DNA from: UBA4421 sp002704225
GTDB taxonomy: Bacteria > Pseudomonadota > Gammaproteobacteria > Pseudomonadales > Azotimanducaceae
NCBI GenBank assembly: GCA_902556425.1
Contig: CACDWG010000007.1
Location: 70,315 to 134,314, forward strand
Reading direction: 5' to 3'
Length of the DNA stretch: 64,000 nucleotides
The translations under genes and the position numbers were made by a program. Under the pieces are notes generated by a model. That model did no database searches, was not told the origin of the DNA, and was given only the letters and a program-made list of their open reading frames with translations. Below are positions 42,763 to 51,829 of this stretch, piece after piece; position 1 is the first letter of the stretch; each line of letters opens with the position of its first letter.

Positions 42763-43311
42763 ATGAACTCGAATATCGATAAGCATGGGTTTCGCCCGAA
42801 CGTAGGAATCGTGCTGCTGCAAACACCGACGCCGGATGCACCGAGCAACCGTGTATTGTGGGCGCGACGCATTGGCGGGTTCAATGCGTGGCAGTTTCCC
42901 CAAGGCGGCGTCAACGCCGGTGAATCGACTGAAGACGCCGTGTTCAGGGAACTTTACGAAGAAATTGGCGTGTCTGCTGACGCCGTGACTGTTCTCGGCC
43001 AAACCTCTTCGTGGCTGCGTTATCGCCTGCCTCGACACATGCGACGAAACAATTCCACGCCGGGTTTTGTCGGGCAGAAACAAAAATGGTTTTTGCTTCA
43101 ACTGCATGCACCGGACGATGCCGTGCGTCTCGACCTGCACAGCAAACCAGAATTTGATGACTGGCAGTGGGTAAGTTTTTACTACCCGATCAAACAGGTC
43201 GTTGATTTTAAACAAGATGTCTATCGTCGTGCCTTGGTGGAATTGGCTCAGTATCTGCCGAAGGTGCAGCGCGCCTCAACCGAGTCGGCCACTCACGCTA
43301 CTGTTCTGTAA
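42763..43311 (+). CDS. rppH: RNA pyrophosphohydrolase
   Basis: A Nudix enzyme (182 residues) that strips pyrophosphate from mRNA 5' ends and so starts RNase E decay. The Nudix box is GGVNAGESTEDAVFRELYEEIG, with the preceding AWQFPQGG conserved and FVGQKQKWFLL later. A longer-than-usual tail follows residue 165. The ATG at 42763 has AGGAAGAGG upstream; a TTG at 42730 is not needed. It is followed 11 bases later by ptsP, the classic ygdP-ptsP pair. Confidence 0.96.
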   Translation: MNSNIDKHGFRPNVGIVLLQTPTPDAPSNRVLWARRIGGFNAWQFPQGGVNAGESTEDAVFRELYEEIGVSADAVTVLGQTSSWLRYRLPRHMRRNNSTPGFVGQKQKWFLLQLHAPDDAVRLDLHSKPEFDDWQWVSFYYPIKQVVDFKQDVYRRALVELAQYLPKVQRASTESATHATVL

Positions 43312-43322
43312 GGCATCACTTC

Positions 43323-45608
43323 ATGCTCAACGTGCTGCGAAAAATTGTTCAGGACGTGACCCAAGAGGGAAACTTCGCCGCCTCTGTGCAGCTGCTGGCG
43401 GCCCACATCAAGGAAGCCCTTGGCACCGAAGTGTGCTCAATATACCTCGCATCAACCGACGGCAACGGTTATCTATTGGCAGCAACCGAAGGCTTAAATG
43501 CCAGCCGGATTGGCGAAGTGATCCTGGCTCAGGATCAAGGTCTGGTGGGATTAGTCGGTCGACGCTCAGAACCCTTGAACCTAGACACAGCTCCCAGTCA
43601 CCCAAATTTCCACTTCGTCCCTGAAATCGGAGAAGAGCCCTTCAACGCATTTCTGGGCGTGCCGATTCTCCATCAGGGCCGAGTGCTCGGCGTACTGGTT
43701 GTGCAACAGCGGGAGCCGAGACGCTTCGATGAATCGGAAGAGGCGTTCTTGGTTACCCTATCGGCCCAACTCGCCACCAGCGTGGCCCACGCGGAGGCGG
43801 TGGGAAGCCCCATTGTCGCTGACAGTGCGATCAATCTGATCGATGACGGGTATTTCAAAGGCTTCGCTGGTGCGCCAGGAATCGCTATTGGTACCAGCGT
43901 CGTGATGCACCCCATAGCGGATTTGGATGCAGTGCCCAGCCGACCTGCAGAAGACATAACCGTTGAATTGATGTTGCTCGATCGCGCCATCGAAGCGGTA
44001 CGCAATGACATTCGCAGTCTGATTCAATCGTTAACCACAAGCCTACCTCAAGAAGAACTGGCCCTGTTCGAAGCCTATTTGCATATGTTGGATGACAGCG
44101 CGTTGGCCGGCGATATGCGTGAAGTCGTGCGACGCGGAGAATGGGCCCAGGGTGCCCTGCGCAAAGTCATTCGGCAGCATGTCAGTCGTTTCGAGGTAAT
44201 GGACGACGAGTATCTGCGCGAGCGCGGTACCGACGTGAAGGATCTGGGGATCCGCGTGCTGGCCTATTTGCAGCGTATCCGCGAGAAGAAAACTCAGTTT
44301 CCGGATAACGCCATTCTGGTTGGCGAAGAAATCACACCGGCGATGTTGGGTGCCATTCCTGCGGACCAATTACGCGGGGTGGTGTCTGTGCGAGGTTCCG
44401 GTAATTCTCATGTGGCGATATTGGCTCGGGCCATGGGAATTCCCGCCGTCATGGGTGCATTGGACCTTCCTGCCTATGAGCTGGAAGGGATAACTCTGAT
44501 CGTCGACGGCCACTACGGGGATGTCTACACCCAGCCCAGCGAGCAGCGCCTGTTGGAAAACATCTCTCTGCTCGACCAAGAGCGAGTCTTTGCAGAAGAA
44601 CTCAACGAACTGAAGGAACTGCCTTGCGTCACGCAAGATGGGTGGCGCTTGCAGCTCTGGGTAAACGTGGGCCTGACCAGTGACATCACCCGATCGCTGG
44701 ATCGAGGCGCCGAGGGTATTGGATTGTTTCGCACCGAAGTGCCCTTTATGAGCCAAGACCGATTTCCGACAGAGCTGGAACAACGGAACTTGTATCGCGA
44801 ACATATGGAGGCCTTTGAGCCCAGACCCGTGACCATGCGGACCTTGGACATCGGTGGCGATAAGTCGCTCTCCTATTTCCCAATCCAAGAAGAGAATCCG
44901 TTTTTGGGTTGGCGAGGTATTCGCGTCACGCTGGACCACCCAGAGATTTTTTTAGTTCAAGTGCGGGCCATGCTCAAGGCCAATGCGGGACTGCTTGGCG
45001 ATTTGCGCATCATGCTGCCGATGATATCCAGCCTCACGGAATTCAGACGCTCAAAACGCCTGATCGATCAGGCCTATGCCGAAGTGGTCGAAGAGGGCGT
45101 GCAGGTGAAGCGACCGCAGGTTGGTGTATTGATCGAAGTGCCTGCCGCCGTCTACCAAGCACGACTGCTGGCAAAAGAAGCAGACTTTGTTGCCGTTGGC
45201 TCTAACGACTTGACCCAATACTTGCTAGCGATCGACCGCAACAACCCGCGAGTGGCCGAGCTCTATCAGGAAATTCATCCGGCGGTGATCACCGCTCTGC
45301 GTGAGGTGGCACGCGCGGTTCACGCCGAAGAAAAACCATTGGGCATTTGTGGCGAGCTTGCGGGCACGCCCGCGGGCGCCATTTTGCTGATGGCAATGGG
45401 TTATCACGTGCTCTCCATGAACGCCACGCACCTGCTGCGGGTGAAGTGGGTGATACGCAACATCAAGCGCAGTGATGCGCGACGTATGCTGGCTCGCGTT
45501 ATGCGCATGCACACTGCAGAAGAAGTCAGCCTCTTTCTCAATCGAGAGATTGTGCGCCTAGGGCTGAGTAAAGTAATGCCCGCACGCTCAGGCAAAGTTG
45601 CGCACTAG
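43323..45608 (+). CDS. ptsP: Nitrogen-PTS enzyme I (PtsP), GAF domain plus PEP-protein phosphotransferase
   Basis: The first enzyme of the nitrogen-related PTS, passing phosphate from PEP to NPr. Its 761 residues comprise an N-terminal GAF domain (about 1-150, a site where glutamine is sensed in some species), an enzyme I phospho-His domain with SGNSHVAILARAMGIPAVMG, and the PEP-binding barrel with GIGLFRTEVPFM and ICGELAGTPAGAILL (catalytic Cys-containing region, here ICGE). It follows rppH and converges on an SDR gene. The partners ptsN and ptsO are outside the window. Confidence 0.96.
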   Translation: MLNVLRKIVQDVTQEGNFAASVQLLAAHIKEALGTEVCSIYLASTDGNGYLLAATEGLNASRIGEVILAQDQGLVGLVGRRSEPLNLDTAPSHPNFHFVPEIGEEPFNAFLGVPILHQGRVLGVLVVQQREPRRFDESEEAFLVTLSAQLATSVAHAEAVGSPIVADSAINLIDDGYFKGFAGAPGIAIGTSVVMHPIADLDAVPSRPAEDITVELMLLDRAIEAVRNDIRSLIQSLTTSLPQEELALFEAYLHMLDDSALAGDMREVVRRGEWAQGALRKVIRQHVSRFEVMDDEYLRERGTDVKDLGIRVLAYLQRIREKKTQFPDNAILVGEEITPAMLGAIPADQLRGVVSVRGSGNSHVAILARAMGIPAVMGALDLPAYELEGITLIVDGHYGDVYTQPSEQRLLENISLLDQERVFAEELNELKELPCVTQDGWRLQLWVNVGLTSDITRSLDRGAEGIGLFRTEVPFMSQDRFPTELEQRNLYREHMEAFEPRPVTMRTLDIGGDKSLSYFPIQEENPFLGWRGIRVTLDHPEIFLVQVRAMLKANAGLLGDLRIMLPMISSLTEFRRSKRLIDQAYAEVVEEGVQVKRPQVGVLIEVPAAVYQARLLAKEADFVAVGSNDLTQYLLAIDRNNPRVAELYQEIHPAVITALREVARAVHAEEKPLGICGELAGTPAGAILLMAMGYHVLSMNATHLLRVKWVIRNIKRSDARRMLARVMRMHTAEEVSLFLNREIVRLGLSKVMPARSGKVAH

Positions 45609-45613
45609 GGTCG

Positions 45614-46435
45614 CTAGACGGCCTTGGACAACCCGCCATCCATGTTGATCGCGCAGCCGGTCAGATAAGAGGCCCGCTCGCTGGCTAAAAACAGCGCCAA
45701 ATCGGCTGCTTCGTCTGCTCTGCCCATACGCTTCATTGGCAGGCGTTGACCTGCTTTTGCGATGAATTCGTTGAGCGAGAGGGATCCGTCACTTGCGTCG
45801 TGCTGGCGGCGGATTTGATCGCTCTCGATAAATCCAATCAGCATCGCGTTCACCAGAATATTGTCCGCCGCACCCTCGGCACTGAGGACCTTGGTTAAGG
45901 CCATGCCCGCGGCACGAGAGATAGATGTTGGCGCCGTGCCAGCATCGGGCAGTTTTGCGAAAACGTTCAGCAGGTTGATCACTCGCCCCCATTGACGTTT
46001 GGCCATGCCAGGCCAAACGAGGCGGGTCAGCCGTACAGCGGCCATCAGCTTGAGATCCAGATCTGCCTGCCACTCGTCGTCGGTGATGTTAAGAAAAGGT
46101 TTGGCCGCAGATTGGCCGGCGTTGTTTACTAAAATGTCGATGGCGCCAAAACGATCCTTGGCCTGTTGGTGGGTTGCCGCGATCGCTTTTGCGTCGGTGA
46201 CATCACAGACGAAGGCCGCAACGTCGGCGCTATCGCGATACCCGTCAGGCACCGTCAAGGCACGGATCTCTGTTTCAGCGGTGGCTAGATCCGCTGCGCC
46301 CCGCGCCAGCAGAACAACCTTTGCGCCGTGGCTGTAAAAGGCCTTGGCCATGGCCAGGCCCAAACCCTTGCTGGCACCGGTAATAAGTGCCGTCTTGCCG
46401 TTTAATGATGTATCCACGGTATTCTCCCCAGTCAT
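45614..46435 (-). CDS. SDR-family protein with altered catalytic residues
   Basis: A 273-residue short-chain dehydrogenase/reductase fold. The cofactor loop GASKGLG is at 20-26 and NNAG at 104-107. The catalytic triad is not conserved: the usual INISS serine region reads INLLN (153-157), and the YxxxK motif reads Thr170-SIS-Arg174. Position and flanks (AAGMALTK after it) show that the alignment is right. It may bind a nucleotide without classical reduction, or belong to an atypical SDR subgroup. Its start is divergent from the GST gene, 63 bases away. I chose the ATG at 46435; upstream starts reach into that gap. Confidence 0.8.
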   Translation of the reverse strand: MTGENTVDTSLNGKTALITGASKGLGLAMAKAFYSHGAKVVLLARGAADLATAETEIRALTVPDGYRDSADVAAFVCDVTDAKAIAATHQQAKDRFGAIDILVNNAGQSAAKPFLNITDDEWQADLDLKLMAAVRLTRLVWPGMAKRQWGRVINLLNVFAKLPDAGTAPTSISRAAGMALTKVLSAEGAADNILVNAMLIGFIESDQIRRQHDASDGSLSLNEFIAKAGQRLPMKRMGRADEAADLALFLASERASYLTGCAINMDGGLSKAV

Positions 46436-46498
46436 AGTAATAGCCATCCCAGCACAGTCAGGATACCGTCTATGGGACAAAACATCAGGAAACGAGAC

Positions 46499-47239
46499 AT
46501 GCTCGACTTACATTACTGGCCAACTCCCAACGGCAAAAAAGTGACCATTCAGTTAGAAGAGTGCGGACTGGATTACAATGTGATCGAGTGCAACATTGGT
46601 AAGGGAGATCAATTTACCGATGAATTTCTCGCCATCAACCCCAACAACCGCATGCCAACTCTGGTGGATCATGCCCCGGAAGATGGCAATGGACCGCTCT
46701 CGGTATTTGAATCCGGCGCGATCATGCTCTACCTCGCAGAGAAGACAGGCCTGTTCATGCCGGCCGATGCGCGAGGTAAGTATGAGGTGGTGCAATGGGT
46801 GATCTGGCAGATGGCGAATCAGGGTCCCAAGACCGGCGAATGCGGCCACTTTCGCCGCCTAGGTGAGGACGCGGGTGATCAAAGTTATGCGATTACGCGA
46901 TTTACCGATGAGGTAAACCGATTTTATGGCGTGCTCAACAACAAGCTCTACAACCAGCGCTATCTGTGCGGTGATCAATACACCATTGCAGACATGATTT
47001 GTTATCCGTGGACGATAAACTGGGAAGGACAGGGTCAGGACATCAATGAATTCAAATACTTCAAGCGCTGGTTTGACGAGCTGAGCGAACGCCCTGCTGT
47101 GCAGCGCGGTATGGCGGTTGGCGCGGATATGCAGAACGATTATTCGAGCCTGCCCAAGGAAGAGCTCGCCGCCTTGCGCGCTCTGCTCTACAACCAGCGA
47201 GCCAGACCCGCACCTGCGACCGGTGGCTTAGAAAGCTGA
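46499..47239 (+). CDS. Glutathione S-transferase, YghU/YfcG-like
   Basis: A 246-residue GST with an N-terminal thioredoxin fold (MLDLHYWPTPNGKKVTIQLEE, then NPNNRMPTLVDH and the glutathione-binding FESGAIMLYLAEKTG) and a helical C-terminal domain (VIWQMANQGPKTGECGHF, FKRWFDELSERPAVQRGM). The TPNGKKV opening and the long C-terminal tail are typical of the bacterial Nu-class (YghU/YfcG), which have disulfide-bond reductase activity. AGGA lies before the ATG at 46499. It is followed 29 bases later by a flavoprotein gene, probably co-transcribed. Confidence 0.88.
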   Translation: MLDLHYWPTPNGKKVTIQLEECGLDYNVIECNIGKGDQFTDEFLAINPNNRMPTLVDHAPEDGNGPLSVFESGAIMLYLAEKTGLFMPADARGKYEVVQWVIWQMANQGPKTGECGHFRRLGEDAGDQSYAITRFTDEVNRFYGVLNNKLYNQRYLCGDQYTIADMICYPWTINWEGQGQDINEFKYFKRWFDELSERPAVQRGMAVGADMQNDYSSLPKEELAALRALLYNQRARPAPATGGLES

Positions 47240-47268
47240 TGGACTGATTGAACGTGAAAGGAAAAGGC

Positions 47269-47871
47269 ATGCGAATCATTGAATCCGTTTCTGAACTGGA
47301 AGCCTTATATGACGTCACGGTGCAAGGCGCCATCGACAAGGTATGCGATCACATCACGCCGCTGTACCGCCGCTGGATTGACGCTTCGCGATTTGTGATT
47401 TTGTCCACGGTGGGTCCTGAAGGTACCGACGCCAGTCCGCGGGGCGATCGCGACGAGGTGGTTCGTATCGCGAATCCGAAGACGGTGCTGATGCCAGATT
47501 GGCGGGGCAACAATCGGCTCGACTCCCTGAAAAACATTGTGCGCGATGGACGACTTAGCCTGATGTTTATGGTGCCAGGTTCAAACACCGTCGTGCGCGT
47601 CAACGGCACCGCCACACTGACCGCGCAAGCGAGCGTAACCGAACAGTTTGAGCATCAAGGTAAGCTGCCTCGCACGGTAATCGTGATCGCAGTGGAAGAG
47701 GTGTATTTTCAATGCGCCAAGGCGCTGATGCGGTCGCGGCTGTGGTCGGTGGGTGATGAAAGCCAAGGCCTGCCCACTGCTGGCGAGTTTTTGCAGGAAC
47801 ATATTCCGGAGTTTGACGCGGCAGCCTACGACGCAGGTTATTCGGAATACGCTAAGGATCGGTTGTGGTAG
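47269..47871 (+). CDS. PPOX-class FMN-binding protein, DR_2398/MSMEG_1061-like
   Basis: A 200-residue split-barrel flavoprotein of the pyridoxamine-phosphate-oxidase-like superfamily. FVILSTVGPEGTDASPRGD, then VLMPDWRGNNRLDSLKNIV and GRLSLMFMVPGSNTVVRVNGTA are the FMN-binding core, and ALMRSRLW closes it. The substrate is unknown. The ATG at 47269 has GGAAAAGG before it; a TTG at 47248 is less likely. It runs convergently into the MFS gene with a 20-base overlap at the stop codons. Confidence 0.85.
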   Translation: MRIIESVSELEALYDVTVQGAIDKVCDHITPLYRRWIDASRFVILSTVGPEGTDASPRGDRDEVVRIANPKTVLMPDWRGNNRLDSLKNIVRDGRLSLMFMVPGSNTVVRVNGTATLTAQASVTEQFEHQGKLPRTVIVIAVEEVYFQCAKALMRSRLWSVGDESQGLPTAGEFLQEHIPEFDAAAYDAGYSEYAKDRLW

Positions 47872-49144
47872 GCAGCAGGTCAGTAGGCTTTGCCGCAGAC
47901 TCGCGGCGCTCGGCTGACGTTTCGTAATCAATAGTCATGCGGCGTACATCTTGAACGGTAAATACCAACAGCGTTGGGACGATCACTACAAGGGCAGCGA
48001 CGGTCAGTGTCAGTTGATGTCCGCCGCTTTCGTACAGCAAACCAAAGAGAACGATGCCCAAGGGTGCCAGCGCGATAGAACCGAGGTGGTCATAGGCGCT
48101 GACTCTGGACAGCATGTTTGCAGGCACTTTTTGTTGCAGGGTCGTATACCAAAAGACGCCGAAGATCTGTCCGGTGATTCCGCTGATAAAGGCCGCAAGC
48201 ACCACGACCCACAAGGCTAGGGGTACCGCCAGTGCCAACGGCACGAGGGCGAAAAACAACACACAGTAGCTCGCGACGTACATCGGGTGCCGGGGTCGAA
48301 GCTGCATACCCAGCAGACCGCCCAGCAGGGTACCAATGCCATGGGCTGATGCGATGAAGCCCCAATCCGTTGGCCCTCCCATTAAGTCTCTGGCGACGGC
48401 TGGCCCCAGAAGTCCAAATACGGCCTCCATGGCTGCAACGATAAGAGAGAACTGCAACACGATAACCCATAGCCAGGTGTGACGGCTGAACTCCTGCCAC
48501 CCCAAGCGTAGATCCCTGAGTACGGATTGGGGCGGCGTCCTTTCCTGAGCGACAGGCCGCAGCAGCGAAACCAGTATGGCGGAAAAGCCAAAACTCAGGC
48601 CGTCGATCAACAGTGTTAGGCCGGGCCCGACAGTGGCCACCAGCACACCCGCCAGGGCGGCGCCAAATGCGACCGCACTGTTGCGAGCGATGCCGAGCAG
48701 GGCGTTTGTGGCCTGAAGCTCTGCTCGTGGCACCAATTGAATGATGAGTCCTGTCGCCGCGGGCGCATGGAAGGCGACGGCGATGCCGTTGACCAGCATG
48801 CATCCAGTCAGCAAGGGCACTGTTGCGTTGTCAGAGATAAACAGCCAAGCGATCGTGCACTGGGCTGTCATCGCCGTGACCTCAGCGAAAACCATGATGC
48901 GTTTGCGCGAGGTGCGATCAGCGATCACGCCGCCGAGAAGCAGCACGACGATAGAGGCGGCGGTTGGGGCCGCAATAACGAATGCAGCGTCTGCCGCAGA
49001 GCCGGTAAGTTCTAAGACGCCAAAGGCCATGGCGATGGGTGCCATGGCGGTGCCTGTATAGCTCACCACATAGGCGATGAACATTCGGCTAACGTTGGGG
49101 TTGGCTAGTAGGCGTAAGCCCTGTGCGATGTGATTGGTCGCCAT
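47852..49144 (-). CDS. MFS transporter (EntS/MFS_3-like)
   Basis: A 430-residue inner-membrane protein with about twelve hydrophobic segments. The cytoplasmic loop GGVIADRTSRKRIMVFAEV is the major-facilitator signature between segments 2 and 3. It resembles the MFS_3 group, which includes the siderophore exporter EntS and several drug exporters; the substrate cannot be predicted. I took the ATG at 49144 (MATNHIAQGL) over a start 14 codons upstream. It overlaps the end of the PPOX gene and follows the NRDE gene. Confidence 0.85.
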   Translation of the reverse strand: MATNHIAQGLRLLANPNVSRMFIAYVVSYTGTAMAPIAMAFGVLELTGSAADAAFVIAAPTAASIVVLLLGGVIADRTSRKRIMVFAEVTAMTAQCTIAWLFISDNATVPLLTGCMLVNGIAVAFHAPAATGLIIQLVPRAELQATNALLGIARNSAVAFGAALAGVLVATVGPGLTLLIDGLSFGFSAILVSLLRPVAQERTPPQSVLRDLRLGWQEFSRHTWLWVIVLQFSLIVAAMEAVFGLLGPAVARDLMGGPTDWGFIASAHGIGTLLGGLLGMQLRPRHPMYVASYCVLFFALVPLALAVPLALWVVVLAAFISGITGQIFGVFWYTTLQQKVPANMLSRVSAYDHLGSIALAPLGIVLFGLLYESGGHQLTLTVAALVVIVPTLLVFTVQDVRRMTIDYETSAERRESAAKPTDLLPTTTDP

Positions 49145-49208
49145 ATCAACTCTCGTGAGCAGACGCTGACTGTAACCTAACGGCAAATGAACGGGCGCTT
49201 ATGAAGGG

Positions 49209-49994
49209 TTAGACTTCAGCGGAAGTGTCGACTGATTCAACGGCAAACTCAAACTCTACTCTCGGACCCAGCACACCCTCGGGCAGATAGGTTTGCTCAG
49301 TGAAGTAGATCTCTTTGCGACCCATGCGGACAACGGTGCTGGCTCGGGTGCCGTAATGCCCATCACTGATAAAGCATGAGGCTAAGTGTCGCTCTCTCTC
49401 GATGGGCACACCGCGATTGGGCAGGCGGTCATCGGCGGGTTTTTCCTGATCATTGAGCAACTCGATCAGTTGATGATTCGTGTGATCACCGTCGGCGAGG
49501 GCGCCAAGTCTGTTTGCACCGTCTACGCACTTGGGCCATGTAGCGCCCAGTTCAGCATTGCTCAGGCCGTAGTCGCCGGCGGGCAGCAAGCGGCTGCGCG
49601 GCTGATCCGGTTGCGACACGTTGGTGGTGTGCAGCAGATGCCGGCCGTCAAATAGCAGCAGATTAAATCCTGCGTATTGATCGCCCTTGATGCTTAGGGC
49701 GTAGTCTTTAACCGACAGCGCGCCGTCCAAAAAGCCATGGACCAATTCACCCCGAGATTTGGGGAAGGGGGTGAGATCGCCTTGAGCGAAATTGGTCAAT
49801 GCCGCAAAACGACCGTGGCGTGAACAACCCAGCCATGTGCCGCCGGCGACCAGATCTTTTCCCGCCAAGATATGGGGTTCGTCATCCCAGAACTGCGCGC
49901 CGGCGCTGGCGCGCTCATGAAACTCATCTCGGTTCGCGGCAACTAAAAGCGGCTCGTCTGACTGGGGGCGAAAGCGGAACAAAATTAAGCACAT
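49209..49994 (-). CDS. NRDE (TANGO2) family protein
   Basis: A 261-residue protein beginning MCLILFRF, with the name-giving motif AANRDEFHERA and then GGTWLGCSRHGRFAALTNF. The N-terminal cysteine at position 2 and these motifs match the NRDE/TANGO2 family, whose eukaryotic members are linked to heme or lipid handling; bacterial functions are unsettled. The start is fixed by the Met-Cys. It is divergent from lgt, with an 85-base gap between start codons. Confidence 0.9.
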   Translation of the reverse strand: MCLILFRFRPQSDEPLLVAANRDEFHERASAGAQFWDDEPHILAGKDLVAGGTWLGCSRHGRFAALTNFAQGDLTPFPKSRGELVHGFLDGALSVKDYALSIKGDQYAGFNLLLFDGRHLLHTTNVSQPDQPRSRLLPAGDYGLSNAELGATWPKCVDGANRLGALADGDHTNHQLIELLNDQEKPADDRLPNRGVPIERERHLASCFISDGHYGTRASTVVRMGRKEIYFTEQTYLPEGVLGPRVEFEFAVESVDTSAEV

Positions 49995-50079
49995 ATTGCG
50001 AACTGGCTGGTAAAGAAGGCAGCGAGTGTATCAGGACTTTGGGTTATTCTGCGGGTCGAATCCTGTGATAAAGCTGTCT

Positions 50080-50910
50080 ATGCAATACCCGGTTATTGAT
50101 CCCATCATCCTCTCTCTTGGACCCGTTGCACTGCGCTGGTATGGGCTGATGTATTTGCTTGGGTTCGCCGCGGTGTATGTGCTTGGGCAGTGGCGTATCA
50201 ACAATCGTCCGCAAAGTCTGAACACTCGCTGGGACCCAGACCAACTGTCTGATCTCGTGTTTTACGGTGCCATGGGCGCAGTACTCGGTGGTCGAGTGGG
50301 CTATGTGCTGTTTTACGGGTTTGAGCGTTTTACCGGGGATCCGCTGTATTTATTTCGAGTCTGGGAAGGCGGCATGTCGTTCCACGGTGGGTTCCTCGGC
50401 GTGCTGGTCGCCATGGTGCTGTTTGGTCGCCGCTACGAAAAGGACTTTCTCGCCGTGACGGACTTTCTTGCTCCCCTATGTCCAATTGGTCTTGGGTTCG
50501 GTCGGATGGGCAATTTTATCAACATGGAGCTGCCTGGCCGCGTTACCGAAAGTAGTCTTGGGCTGGTGTTCCAGTGTCAGGCTGTGCGGGACTTAAACCC
50601 CATGTGTTTCGGGGTTTGGGAAGGTGCGGCCAGACATCCATCGTCGCTTTATCAAGCGGCTACCGAGGGGGCGCTGCTGTTTGTCGTGCTTTGGTGGCTG
50701 TCATTGCAGCCTCGGGCCAAGGGTGTTCTCTCCGGCGCGTTTTTGCTCGGTTATGGTCTGTGCCGGTTTATGACGGAATTTCTGCGCTCGCCAGATGCCC
50801 ACATCGGTTTTGTGCTGTTCGAATTTGTCAGTATGGGGCAGCTACTCTCGCTACCCATGGTGATCGCTGGAGGGGCTTTGCTGTACTGGTCTCGACGTCC
50901 TGCTCATTGA
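50080..50910 (+). CDS. lgt: Prolipoprotein diacylglyceryl transferase
   Basis: An integral membrane enzyme (276 residues, seven membrane segments) that adds diacylglycerol to the lipobox cysteine of prolipoproteins. ALRWYGLMYLLGF, GAMGAVLGGRVGYVLFY, the signature MSFHGGFLGVL, and GFGRMGNFINMELPGR (the key HGG and RxGNFxNxE motifs) are all present, with RHPSSLYQA later. The chosen ATG at 50080 gives the family N-terminus MQYPVIDPI; a weak ribosome binding site leaves the GTG at 50068 as an option. It leads to thyA and folA, as in Pseudomonas. Confidence 0.97.
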   Translation: MQYPVIDPIILSLGPVALRWYGLMYLLGFAAVYVLGQWRINNRPQSLNTRWDPDQLSDLVFYGAMGAVLGGRVGYVLFYGFERFTGDPLYLFRVWEGGMSFHGGFLGVLVAMVLFGRRYEKDFLAVTDFLAPLCPIGLGFGRMGNFINMELPGRVTESSLGLVFQCQAVRDLNPMCFGVWEGAARHPSSLYQAATEGALLFVVLWWLSLQPRAKGVLSGAFLLGYGLCRFMTEFLRSPDAHIGFVLFEFVSMGQLLSLPMVIAGGALLYWSRRPAH

Positions 50911-51010
50911 GGTTAAAAGTCGGTACGGGCTCGCGCGAGGATGGAAGATCTGATCGCTCACCTCATACATCACTGTTAATATCTCCCTTTGCACAGCGAA
51001 GGCAACGTCC

Positions 51011-51805
51011 ATGCAACAGTACCTCGATCTGATGCGCCATGTTCGAGAAAACGGCACTCTCAAAGCCGATCGAACGGGCACAGGCACCTACAGCGTATTT
51101 GGTCATCAAATGCGTTTTGACCTGAGTGCCGGATTTCCCTTGGTCACGACCAAGAAAGTTTTCCTCAAAGGGATCATTCACGAGCTTTTGTGGTTCTTGG
51201 CGGGTTCGACCAACATCTCGTACTTGACCGATCATAATGTGCATATTTGGGATGAGTGGGCGGACGAGCACGGAGAGCTTGGGCCGGTATACGGATCCCA
51301 GTGGCGATCTTGGCCCGGGCCCGACGGCGGCACGATTGACCAAATTGAAGCGTTAGTCGAAGGCATTCGCACGAATCCGGACAGTCGCCGGCACATTGTC
51401 AGCGCGTGGAATGTGGCCGAGGTGAATCATATGGCGCTGCCGCCATGCCATACCCTTTTCCAATTTTATGTGGCGGATGGCAAGTTGTCCTGCCAGCTAT
51501 ATCAGCGAAGTGCGGACATTTTTCTCGGTGTGCCTTTCAACATCGCTTCCTATGCGTTGTTGACCATGATGATCGCGCAGGTATGCGATCTGGCGTTGGG
51601 TGACTTTGTGCACACCATGGGGGACGCGCACCTGTACACCAATCATCTGGAGCAGACGGATCTACAACTCAGTCGTAGTCCATTGCCACTGCCACAAATG
51701 CGCCTGAACCCCGATGTGAAAGATATCTTTGGCTTTGTTTACGAAGATTTTGAGTTGACGGGTTACGAATGCCACGGCGCGATAAAAGCACCAATCGCGG
51801 TTTAA
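51011..51805 (+). CDS. thyA: Thymidylate synthase
   Basis: It makes dTMP from dUMP with methylene-THF, which is oxidised to dihydrofolate. Its 264 residues match E. coli ThyA in length. MQQYLDLMRHVRENG opens the protein, RTGTGTYSVFGHQMRFDL binds dUMP, the catalytic cysteine is in LPPCHTLFQFYV, and YQRSADIFLGVPFNIASYALL follows. The last residues IKAPIAV are typical. AAGG lies at the right distance before the ATG. folA follows 24 bases later and recycles the dihydrofolate. Confidence 0.98.
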   Translation: MQQYLDLMRHVRENGTLKADRTGTGTYSVFGHQMRFDLSAGFPLVTTKKVFLKGIIHELLWFLAGSTNISYLTDHNVHIWDEWADEHGELGPVYGSQWRSWPGPDGGTIDQIEALVEGIRTNPDSRRHIVSAWNVAEVNHMALPPCHTLFQFYVADGKLSCQLYQRSADIFLGVPFNIASYALLTMMIAQVCDLALGDFVHTMGDAHLYTNHLEQTDLQLSRSPLPLPQMRLNPDVKDIFGFVYEDFELTGYECHGAIKAPIAV

Positions 51806-51829
51806 GTACGACACCAGGATTTCATTACT

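Noticed and set aside
42745..43215. A 156-residue minus-strand frame opposite rppH
   Set aside because: It overlaps the complete Nudix box of rppH on the other strand and shows no family signal.
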